The position numbers and the translations under genes are program-made. Shown here one piece after another: positions 6,184 through 12,167 of a stretch of DNA of 13,056 nucleotides. Source of the stretch: Chloroflexota bacterium (lineage in GTDB: Bacteria; Chloroflexota; Anaerolineae; Fen-1058). Below the pieces are notes generated by a model that saw nothing but the letters and a program-made list of their open reading frames with translations, was not told the origin of the DNA and ran no database searches. Position 1 is the stretch's first letter, and every line of letters starts with the position of its first letter. The DNA lies in NCBI GenBank assembly GCA_016219235.1, contig JACRBO010000656.1, positions 1 through 13,056 on the forward strand, read 5' to 3'.

Positions 6184-6212
6184 AGAGTACCATGAAAGAT
6201 AATGGGTGTCAA
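6184..6212 (-). promoter_or_regulatory. Promoter for the beta-synthase gene
   Basis: On the minus strand a perfect -35 TTGACA (6212-6207) is followed after 17 bases by TACTCT (6189-6184). An extended TGG immediately precedes the weak -10. Transcription would start near 6177, well before the start codon at 6054. The gap between genes spans 6055-6497 and also contains the two structured elements and the LysM-gene promoter. Confidence 0.5.
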
Positions 6213-6252
6213 AAGAATCCCGTGTCATAAAGAACCCCGCAGATTGGTCCCG

Positions 6253-6357
6253 GCGAATGGAATTCGCAGCAACAAAAACACGAAGTCGGCCTGCGCCGAC
6301 TAGGCCCCAGCCGACGGAGGCCGGCTTCGTGTAGTTGTAGGCGCGACTTCCAGTCGC
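6253..6357. repeat. Train of three hairpins, probable dispersed palindromic repeat
   Basis: Hairpin 1: GCGAAT/ATTCGC with loop GGA (6253-6267). Hairpin 2: imperfect 22-base arms 6279-6300 and 6310-6331 around TAGGCCCCA, outer bases CACGAAG/CTTCGTG. Hairpin 3: GCGACT/AGTCGC with loop TCC (6343-6357). Hairpin 3, read on the minus strand, is identical to hairpin 1 except for one base pair, A:T replaced by C:G. The element lies between the divergent beta-synthase and LysM-gene promoters. Apart from the items listed separately I see nothing else in 6055-6497. Confidence 0.7.
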
Positions 6358-6408
6358 CGGCCTGTCGCCACGCACAACTTTGCGGCGCACTCGCACCCTG
6401 CCCCGCGT

Positions 6409-6437
6409 TTGCCTTGCGTGACCAGATATGGTATTTT
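6409..6437 (+). promoter_or_regulatory. Promoter for the LysM/PA14 gene
   Basis: TTGCCT (6409-6414) and TATTTT (6432-6437) are 17 bases apart, with an extended TGG just before the -10. Each hexamer matches consensus at 4 of 6 positions. Initiation near 6444 would give a leader of roughly 54 bases before the ATG at 6498. Confidence 0.45.
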
Positions 6438-6497
6438 AGAAGTCAGATCACGCTGGCTATTTGCGTTGTGACTCTTGGAATAGGAGAAGGAGCAACC

Positions 6498-7757
6498 ATG
6501 AAGACCCGTCGTATTATCATGCTGGTCGCTGTCGTCGCTTTGCTGCTCGCCAGTCAAGCGAGTGTCGCCGTCGCTGCCCCGCAGAGCAGCACTTGCGTCA
6601 AGTATCATCTGGTGCAGCCCGGCGAGAACCTGTTTCGCATTGGCTTGAAGTACGGCCTGACCGTTGAAGCCGTCATGCAGGCCAACGGTCTGTATAACCC
6701 CAACACCGTCTATGCCGGTCAATCGCTGTGTATTCCGGGCAATGCACCGGCGCCCAATCCCAGCCCCAACCCCAACCCGCAAACGCCCACCTGCGGCTTC
6801 TACTACACCATCAAGTGGGGTGATACGTTGAGCGGTATTGCCGCGCGCTATGGCGTTGCCATGACCAGCGTGATGCGCGCCAACAACATCGTCAATGCCA
6901 ACTATGTTTACGCCGGGATGATTCTGCTGATCCCGTGCGCCAAACCGGGCGGCGGCACTCCGACGTATGCGCAGTGGAAAGGCGAGTACTTTAACAATGC
7001 CGAACTGGCCGGCACGCCGTCGCTGACGCGCAACGACGCCAGCATCGGCTTCAACTGGGGGCAGGGTTGGCCCAATCCCAAGCTGGCCGCCGATAACTAC
7101 TCCGTGCGCTGGACACGCTCGGTCTACTTCAAGACCGGCACCTATCGCTTCGACCTCAAATGGAGCGGCGGCGTCCGCCTCTACGTTGACGGCGTGCCGG
7201 TAGTGGATGCGTGGGCTCCGGGTGCCAGTACCCAGGCGCCAGAAGTCGCACTGGGCGCAGGGTATCACACCCTCGTGCTGGAATTCCACAAGACCACCGG
7301 CCAGGGTTACATCTATCTCTCGTGGCTGACCGTTACGCCGGCGCCCGGCACGCAGCCCACGCCCATCTCGCCGCAGCCGCCGGTTGGCAGTGCCTGGACG
7401 GGCTACTATTACGGTAATCAATTCCTGGACTTCCTGAAGTTCTCCCGGATTGATCCGTCGATCGACTTCAACTGGGGCGAGGCCTCGCCGGGGCCGGGGG
7501 TGCCCAAAGACCTGTGGTCGGCGCGCTGGATCAGCACCCAGTACTTCGCCAGTTCCGGCACCTACGAGTTTTATGCGCAGGTCGATGACGGCGTGCGCAT
7601 CTACGTGGATAACAACCTCGTCGTCAACGACTGGTTCGATCATCGCGGCGTGTCCAAAGGCACGGTCAATTTGAGCGCCGGGCCGCACACCGTAAAAGTG
7701 GAATACTATGATTTCGGTCGCGAGGCGATGATTACCGTGTGGTGGGCCAAGAAGTAA
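6498..7757 (+). CDS. Secreted protein with two LysM and two PA14-like domains
   Basis: The 419-residue protein begins with a Sec signal peptide (MKTRR, hydrophobic 6-20, likely cleavage after AVA at about residue 26). LysM 1 spans about 35-80 (YHLVQPGENLFRIGLKYGLT, ending LCIP) and LysM 2 about 102-146 (YTIKWGDTLSGIAARYGV, ending LLIP), joined by a Pro/Asn linker (81-97). Each LysM is bracketed by a cysteine pair (C33/C78 and C99/C147), possible disulfides. Two PA14-like domains follow at about 157-280 and 298-419, with parallel motifs (IGFNWG and IDFNWG; VRWT and ARWI; GVRLYVDG and GVRIYVDN). LysM domains bind peptidoglycan or chitin-type sugars, and PA14 domains are beta-sandwich carbohydrate or adhesion modules, so an exported glycan-binding protein is inferred. 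There is no catalytic domain. The ATG is supported by GAAGGAG (6486-6492) five bases upstream. It is bounded by its own promoter and a strong terminator, so it is probably monocistronic. Confidence 0.85.
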   Translation: MKTRRIIMLVAVVALLLASQASVAVAAPQSSTCVKYHLVQPGENLFRIGLKYGLTVEAVMQANGLYNPNTVYAGQSLCIPGNAPAPNPSPNPNPQTPTCGFYYTIKWGDTLSGIAARYGVAMTSVMRANNIVNANYVYAGMILLIPCAKPGGGTPTYAQWKGEYFNNAELAGTPSLTRNDASIGFNWGQGWPNPKLAADNYSVRWTRSVYFKTGTYRFDLKWSGGVRLYVDGVPVVDAWAPGASTQAPEVALGAGYHTLVLEFHKTTGQGYIYLSWLTVTPAPGTQPTPISPQPPVGSAWTGYYYGNQFLDFLKFSRIDPSIDFNWGEASPGPGVPKDLWSARWISTQYFASSGTYEFYAQVDDGVRIYVDNNLVVNDWFDHRGVSKGTVNLSAGPHTVKVEYYDFGREAMITVWWAKK

Positions 7758-7778
7758 CGTCACGCTGACGGGTCGTTT

Positions 7779-7819
7779 ACAGCCCGATCGGTCTTCGCGC
7801 CGATCGGGCTGTTTGTTGT
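7779..7819 (+). terminator. Strong rho-independent terminator of the LysM/PA14 gene
   Basis: A perfect 13-bp stem (7779-7791 with 7800-7812, core CCCGATCGG) and an 8-base loop are followed by TTTGTTGT. It lies 21 bases after the stop codon and separates this gene from the polysaccharide operon. Confidence 0.9.
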
Positions 7820-7852
7820 CCGCGGGCGGCTGTGAACGCGCCCCGTCGTCGC

Positions 7853-7881
7853 TGGTCAATCGCTGGCTGGGCGATTATAAT
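7853..7881 (+). promoter_or_regulatory. Promoter of the surface-polysaccharide operon
   Basis: TGGTCA (7853-7858, 4 of 6 matches) and a perfect TATAAT (7876-7881) are 17 bases apart. Initiation near 7888 would give a leader of about 23 bases ending in the ribosome-binding site AAAGGA (7900-7905). It is placed directly after the terminator, as expected for an operon head. Confidence 0.65.
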
Positions 7882-7910
7882 CAGCCCAACTCTGCGCCCA
7901 AAGGATCACC

Positions 7911-8888
7911 ATGTCACGTGCACTCATCACCGGCGGCGCCGGCTTCATCGGCAGTCATCTGGCCGAATCTCTGCTCGCGGCCGGTCACCACGTGGTCGCC
8001 ATCGACAATCTGTCCACCGGACGGCTATCGAACATTGCCCACCTGCTCGATCGACCGGAATTTCAGTTTGTCAACGAAACTATCCTGAATGAAGGCGTAA
8101 TGGATCGGCTGGTCAGCGACTGTGACATCATTTATCACCTCGCGGCTGCGGTGGGCGTCGAGTTGATCATCCAGGACCCCGTCCACACCATCGAGACTAA
8201 CTTGTTGGGCAGCGAGACCGTGCTTCGCCTGGCGCGCCGTTATCGCCGCAAAGTGCTGATTGCTTCCACCTCGGAAGTGTACGGCAAGAGCGACGATCTG
8301 CCGTTTCGTGAAGACGCCGATCGGGTGTACGGCGCGACCACGAAAAGCCGCTGGAGTTATGCCGAATCGAAAGCGATGGATGAGTTTCTCGCGCTGGCCT
8401 ATCATGCGAAGTACGGCCTGCCGGTTGTGATCTGCCGCTTCTTCAATACCGTTGGCCCGCGTCAGACCGGCGCCTACGGCATGGTCATTCCGCGCCTTGT
8501 CAAACAAGCCGTCAGCGGCCAACCGCTGAGCGTGCATGGCGATGGGCTGCAATCGCGCTGTTTCTGCAACGTCAAAGATACCGTGCGCGCCGTCGTCGGC
8601 TTGAGCGAACACCCCGGCGCGGTCGGCGATATTTTCAACGTGGGCAGCCAGCACGAAATCACGATTCTCGACTTAGCCCGTCGCATCGTGGCGCGCGCGG
8701 ACAGTCAGGCCGAGATCAAGTTGATTCCCTACGCTCAAGCCTATGCGGCGGGCTTTGAAGACATGCGCCGCCGAGTGCCCGGCATCGACAAGATCGCGGC
8801 CGCCATCGGCTGGCAGCCGCGCATCCAACTCGATCAGACGCTGGATGAGGTCATCACGGAAACACGCGCGCAGCTCGGGTCAGCATGA
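7911..8888 (+). CDS. NAD-dependent nucleotide-sugar epimerase/dehydratase (extended SDR)
   Basis: The 325-residue protein is an extended short-chain dehydrogenase. The Rossmann glycine motif is GGAGFIG (8-14), with D32 (AIDNLSTG) placed to bind the NAD ribose. The catalytic serine/threonine region is STSEVYG (119-125), and the YxxxK pair is Y150/K154 (SYAESK). FFNTVGPRQ (about 177-185) and the HGDGLQSRCFCNVKD stretch are usual in UDP-glucose 4-epimerase and UDP-glucuronate decarboxylase-like enzymes. It acts in the cytoplasm on a nucleotide sugar; the exact substrate cannot be set. It opens the polysaccharide operon, with AAGGA five bases before the ATG. Its stop overlaps the next start as ATGA, implying translational coupling. 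Confidence 0.88.
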   Translation: MSRALITGGAGFIGSHLAESLLAAGHHVVAIDNLSTGRLSNIAHLLDRPEFQFVNETILNEGVMDRLVSDCDIIYHLAAAVGVELIIQDPVHTIETNLLGSETVLRLARRYRRKVLIASTSEVYGKSDDLPFREDADRVYGATTKSRWSYAESKAMDEFLALAYHAKYGLPVVICRFFNTVGPRQTGAYGMVIPRLVKQAVSGQPLSVHGDGLQSRCFCNVKDTVRAVVGLSEHPGAVGDIFNVGSQHEITILDLARRIVARADSQAEIKLIPYAQAYAAGFEDMRRRVPGIDKIAAAIGWQPRIQLDQTLDEVITETRAQLGSA

Positions 8889-9169
8889 TCGACTGGTGGG
8901 CGGTCTTCTCCAACGCGATCTGGATCAGCGGTGCAGCGCTGGCGCTGGCAGCCATGAGCTATGCCAGCTGGCAGGCCAGCATCGATGGTCAGCGGCTGCG
9001 ACAGGCGTTAGGCCGCCCGGCGATTCAAGCCGTCCTCAATATCGCCGGAGCGTTGTTCAGTCTGGGCCTGGCCGCCACCGCCCGCGGCCCGCTCGAAATC
9101 GGCGTCTGGCTCTTACTCGCCGGACTGTTCATCTATCAATGGATTCGTGACCGTCGCGCCACACCTTGA
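8885..9169 (+). CDS. Small three-pass membrane protein, 94 residues
   Basis: I do not recognise a characterised family. Three hydrophobic segments can be drawn at about 7-28, 47-66 and 68-87, with a short polar stretch (ASIDGQRLRQALGRP, 31-45) between the first two and a basic end (RDRRATP). The ATG at 8885 overlaps the upstream stop as ATGA, a typical coupling junction, so it is very probably translated and co-regulated with the epimerase. Its place between an epimerase and an initiating glycosyl phosphotransferase suggests a helper role in glycan assembly at the membrane, which is inference only. It is followed by an intergenic stretch made almost entirely of heptamer repeats. Confidence 0.8.
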   Translation: MIDWWAVFSNAIWISGAALALAAMSYASWQASIDGQRLRQALGRPAIQAVLNIAGALFSLGLAATARGPLEIGVWLLLAGLFIYQWIRDRRATP

Positions 9170-9176
9170 TCATTTT

Positions 9177-9246
9177 GCATCCTGCATCCTGCACCTTGCA
9201 TTGTTCGCTGTTCATTGTTCATTGCACAGTGTTAATTGCTAATTGC
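9177..9246. repeat. Ten-unit degenerate heptamer array
   Basis: Ten consecutive 7-base units without a register break: GCATCCT, GCATCCT, GCACCTT, GCATTGT, TCGCTGT, TCATTGT, TCATTGC, ACAGTGT, TAATTGC, TAATTGC. Adjacent units are alike while distant ones differ, as expected for stepwise duplication with drift. The array fills almost all the 79-base gap between the small membrane protein and the transferase, ending two bases before the transferase ATG, where no ribosome-binding site is visible. Confidence 0.8.
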
Positions 9247-9248
9247 CC

Positions 9249-10658
9249 ATGCTCACTCGCTCCAGCCGCACCTTCACCCTCTGGCTCTTCCTCGGCGACA
9301 TGCTGTTGACGCTGGTGGCGCTGATCATCGCCCGCCAGATTCGCCTGGCCCTCCCGCTGGGCATGACGCTCGATCCGCTGACTGGCTCGCCGCTGGCTTT
9401 CAACATCGACTGGACGTTTTACGCGCTGGTGCTGGTGGTGTGGGTGGCCGTATTTGTCACACTGCCCGTCTACGATGGCCGCCGCTCACTGCACGCCATC
9501 GGCGATGTGCAGATCACGCTGGTCGCCATTGGCTTCGCAATTCTGATTCTGGCCGGACTAGCCTACTTCTTCTATCGCGATCTATCGCGCGTGCTCTTTG
9601 TCTACTTTGCGCTGGTCGATGCGACGTTGTTGACGGCGTGGCGTGCCGGTCTGCGCCTGACACTTCGCGTGCGGCATGCTGCCTGGCCGGGCAGCAAACG
9701 CCGCGTGCTGATCGTGGGCACCGGCCCGCTGGCCGATGAAGTCGCCGCGCGCTTGAGCGCCTACACCTGGACGGGGCTGGAATTAGCGGGCTTTCTGAGC
9801 AACACCCCGGACGCCAACGTATTGGGGCCGCTCAGCGCCGCGGCCTCGATCGTGACGCGCGAACGCATCGATGAAGTCTTGATCGCGCTGCCGCTGCGGT
9901 CACAGCAAGACATGATCGATCTGATCACCGATCTCCAGCGGCACACCGTCAGCGTGCGCGTCGTGCCCGATCTGTTCGATCTGGCCTTCACGCGCGCGGG
10001 TATCGACGATCTGGACGGCATTCCCATCGTCAGTCTGCGCGATCCGGTGTTGACGCCGGTGCAGCGCATCGTCAAGCGCGTCTTCGATCTGAGCGTCGCG
10101 TCAGTCTTGTCCGTCGTCGGCGCACTGCCAATGGCGATCATTGCACTCGCCATCAAGCGCGACTCGCCCGGCCCGGCCATCTTCTGCCAGCAGCGCGTGG
10201 GCGAACAAGGCAAGCTGTTCTGGATGTACAAATTTCGCACGATGATCGATCGGGCCGACGACCACCTGCCCGATTTGGTACAACCTCAAACCAACGGGCA
10301 AGTGGTGTTCAAACGGCCCGACGATCCGCGCCTCACGCGCGTCGGCCGTTGGCTGCGTCAATTCAGTCTGGACGAACTGCCGCAATTGTGGAACGTGCTC
10401 ATCGGCGACATGAGTCTGGTCGGCCCGCGGCCCGAATTGCCGTGGCTGGTCGATCAATACGCCGACTGGCAGCGCAAGCGCTTCAACGTGCCGCAAGGCA
10501 TGACGGGCTGGTGGCAGGTCAATGGCCGCAGCGAGAAACCGACGCTCGCTAAAACGCGGGATGATTTATACTATATCCAGAACTATTCGCTATTGCTCGA
10601 CATCCTGATCTTGTGGAAGACCATCGGCGCGGTGATCAAACGCACCGGCGCTTTCTGA
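9249..10658 (+). CDS. Polyprenyl-phosphate glycosylphosphotransferase (WbaP/WcaJ-like initiating sugar transferase)
   Basis: The 469-residue protein has the three-part layout of this family. Four N-terminal membrane segments lie at about 9-28, 55-73, 87-107 and 113-130. A nucleotide-binding-like middle domain runs about 150-265 (RRVLIVGTGPLADEVAARL). The C-terminal catalytic domain begins with a re-entrant membrane helix at about 276-302 (VFDLSVASVLSVVGALPMAI). Catalytic signatures are DSPGPAIFCQQRVG (305-318), KFRTM (328-332), LDELPQLWNVL (374-384, D375/E376 being the expected Asp-Glu dyad) and SLVGPRPE (389-396). It transfers a sugar 1-phosphate from a nucleotide sugar to undecaprenyl phosphate on the cytoplasmic face, starting a repeat unit. 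The ATG at 9249 is preferred; TTG at 9243 is in frame but falls in the heptamer array. The next gene starts 7 bases after its stop. Confidence 0.92.
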   Translation: MLTRSSRTFTLWLFLGDMLLTLVALIIARQIRLALPLGMTLDPLTGSPLAFNIDWTFYALVLVVWVAVFVTLPVYDGRRSLHAIGDVQITLVAIGFAILILAGLAYFFYRDLSRVLFVYFALVDATLLTAWRAGLRLTLRVRHAAWPGSKRRVLIVGTGPLADEVAARLSAYTWTGLELAGFLSNTPDANVLGPLSAAASIVTRERIDEVLIALPLRSQQDMIDLITDLQRHTVSVRVVPDLFDLAFTRAGIDDLDGIPIVSLRDPVLTPVQRIVKRVFDLSVASVLSVVGALPMAIIALAIKRDSPGPAIFCQQRVGEQGKLFWMYKFRTMIDRADDHLPDLVQPQTNGQVVFKRPDDPRLTRVGRWLRQFSLDELPQLWNVLIGDMSLVGPRPELPWLVDQYADWQRKRFNVPQGMTGWWQVNGRSEKPTLAKTRDDLYYIQNYSLLLDILILWKTIGAVIKRTGAF

Positions 10659-10665
10659 CTCAACT

Positions 10666-11214
10666 ATGAAAACCATTCCAACCAACATTCCCGACGTTCT
10701 GATCGTTCAGCCGCAAGTCTTTGAGGACGCGCGCGGCTTCTTCATGGAAACCTATCATCAGCGCAAACTGGCCGACCTGGGCGTCACCGCCGAGTTCGTG
10801 CAAGACAACCACTCGCGTTCGCAGCAGGGCACCCTGCGCGGGCTGCACTATCAGATTCGCCAGACGCAGGGCAAGCTGGTGCGCGTCACGGCGGGCGAAG
10901 TCTACGATGTCGCCGTCGATCTGCGCCGCTCGTCGCCCACCTTCGGCCAGTGGACGGGCGCACGTCTCTCGGCTGACAACAAATGTATGATGTGGGTGCC
11001 GCCCGGCTTCGCGCATGGCTTCTATGTGCTCAGCCCGTGGGCCGAGTTTCTGTACAAAGTCACGGACTATTACGCCGCCGAGTGGGAACGCAGCCTGCTT
11101 TGGAACGATCCGCAGCTGGGCATCGACTGGCCGCTCATCGACGGGCAACCGCCGCTTTTGTCCGCCAAAGACGGGGTCGGTCAGCGGCTGATCGACGCCG
11201 AAGTCTTTGCGTGA
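10666..11214 (+). CDS. rfbC: dTDP-4-dehydrorhamnose 3,5-epimerase family protein
   Basis: The 182-residue protein is the usual length for RmlC/RfbC, a cupin-fold epimerase that converts dTDP-4-keto-6-deoxyglucose to the 4-keto-rhamnose form in the cytoplasm. The family hallmark SRSQQGTLRGLHYQ (50-63) carries the catalytic histidine H61, with K70 (QGKLVRV), Y130 in FLYKVTDYY and D169 (AKDG) at the spacings expected of the active site. WVPPGFAHGFYVLS (110-123) is also diagnostic. The other rhamnose genes (rmlA, rmlB, rmlD) are not in the window, so a related 3- or 5-epimerase for another deoxysugar is possible. It lies 7 bases after the transferase gene and its TGA overlaps the next ATG by one base. 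No clear ribosome-binding site precedes it. Confidence 0.92.
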   Translation: MKTIPTNIPDVLIVQPQVFEDARGFFMETYHQRKLADLGVTAEFVQDNHSRSQQGTLRGLHYQIRQTQGKLVRVTAGEVYDVAVDLRRSSPTFGQWTGARLSADNKCMMWVPPGFAHGFYVLSPWAEFLYKVTDYYAAEWERSLLWNDPQLGIDWPLIDGQPPLLSAKDGVGQRLIDAEVFA

Positions 11215-12161
11215 TGAAGCCCCTGCGCTGGTTGACCATCGCGGCGGGCGCGCTGATCAGTGTGGGAATTATCTGGCTGATCGCGCGCGATATCGACAGC
11301 AGGCAATTCAGCCGCGTATTGATGGTGGCCGATGGCCGCTGGATTGCCTTTAGCACAATCGTCATTCTAGGCACGATGTTTACGCGCATCAAACGGTGGG
11401 CGGCCTTGCTGCACCCGATCGATCTTCGCGGCCCGACGCTGCTGCGCGCGCTCTTGATCGGGCAGGTGCTCAACTTTGTCCTGCCCCTGCGTCTGGGCGA
11501 TGTCGCTCGATCCGTCATCGTGGCGCGCAGCGAAGGTGTGCCCGCGTCCGGCCTGTCCGTGGAGCGCGCCCTGGGCAGCATTGCCCTGGAGAAAGCGTGG
11601 GACTGGCTGACGCTGGCCGCTTTAGCCCTGATCGTGGCTGTCACCGTCGTCGTGCCGATGTGGTACAGTATAGCCTTGAGATCGATCGGCCTCGTCGCAG
11701 CGCTTGTGCTAATCGGGTTTGCCGTGATCGCCCTTGCACCGGTTGGTCCCTGGGTCGCTCGGCTCGATCGGTTGATCGGTCGGTTGCCGTTGGCCGATCG
11801 CCTGCGCCGTTTGTTCACCAGTTTCACCGCCTTGCGTGATCGATCGACGTTTGGCCGTTGCGCCGTCTGGTCCATCACGACGTGGGGTCTGGGCGTTGTC
11901 GCCAATTACGCCGGAATGCGCGCTTACGGCGTGGAGTCGTGGAGCGGCGCACTGGTATTGATGGTGGCGCTCATGATCGGCATCACGCTGCCGCCATCGA
12001 TTGCGGCCCTGGGCCTGTTTGAAGGCGTGACCATTTCGGCGCTGGGCGCGGTGAACGTACCGTTGGAAACGGCCCTCGCGATCGGGTTGACACTGCATGT
12101 CGTGATCTTCGCGCCAGCCGTCATCGGTGCGGGACTATTGATCGTTTTGAATCGGCGTTAA
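11214..12161 (+). CDS. Lysylphosphatidylglycerol-synthase TM-region / flippase-like membrane protein
   Basis: The 315-residue polytopic protein has about seven to eight hydrophobic segments, at roughly 6-23, 43-58, 76-91, 130-149, 157-176, 215-233, 247-263 and 285-311. GQVLNFVLPLRLGDVARSVIVA (83-104), LEKAWDWLTLAAL (125-137) and TLPPSIAALGLFEGV (258-272) match the conserved pattern of the LPG-synthase transmembrane (MprF/AglD-like, UPF0104) family. Many members act in glycan or lipid assembly and have been proposed as lipid flippases; no soluble aminoacyl-transferase domain is present, so lysyl-PG synthesis is unlikely. The start ATG at 11214 overlaps the rfbC stop; the in-frame GTG at 11211 is an alternative. 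The frame is open far upstream inside rfbC, but those residues do not fit the family. In this context a role in exporting the lipid-linked sugar, or in glycan modification, is plausible. Confidence 0.85.
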   Translation: MKPLRWLTIAAGALISVGIIWLIARDIDSRQFSRVLMVADGRWIAFSTIVILGTMFTRIKRWAALLHPIDLRGPTLLRALLIGQVLNFVLPLRLGDVARSVIVARSEGVPASGLSVERALGSIALEKAWDWLTLAALALIVAVTVVVPMWYSIALRSIGLVAALVLIGFAVIALAPVGPWVARLDRLIGRLPLADRLRRLFTSFTALRDRSTFGRCAVWSITTWGLGVVANYAGMRAYGVESWSGALVLMVALMIGITLPPSIAALGLFEGVTISALGAVNVPLETALAIGLTLHVVIFAPAVIGAGLLIVLNRR

Positions 12162-12167
12162 AAGACC

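Noticed and set aside
6300..7859. Long open frame on the minus strand (about 519 residues) opposite the LysM/PA14 gene
   Set aside because: The plus-strand frame has a signal peptide and clear LysM and PA14 motifs, a ribosome-binding site and a terminator. The antisense product is low-complexity, with no recognisable motif, and would run through the intergenic hairpins.
9177..9246. CRISPR array
   Set aside because: The units are 7 bases and contiguous, without spacers, and no cas genes are present. The same holds for the other heptamer and octamer arrays.
9243..9248. TTG at 9243 as the transferase start
   Set aside because: It adds only two residues, lies in the heptamer array and has no better upstream site than the ATG at 9249.
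10983..11213. N-terminal extension of the flippase-like gene into rfbC
   Set aside because: It would add 77 Arg-rich residues read in another frame of rfbC. The family-like sequence begins at the ATG at 11214, which overlaps the rfbC stop as in the other operon junctions.
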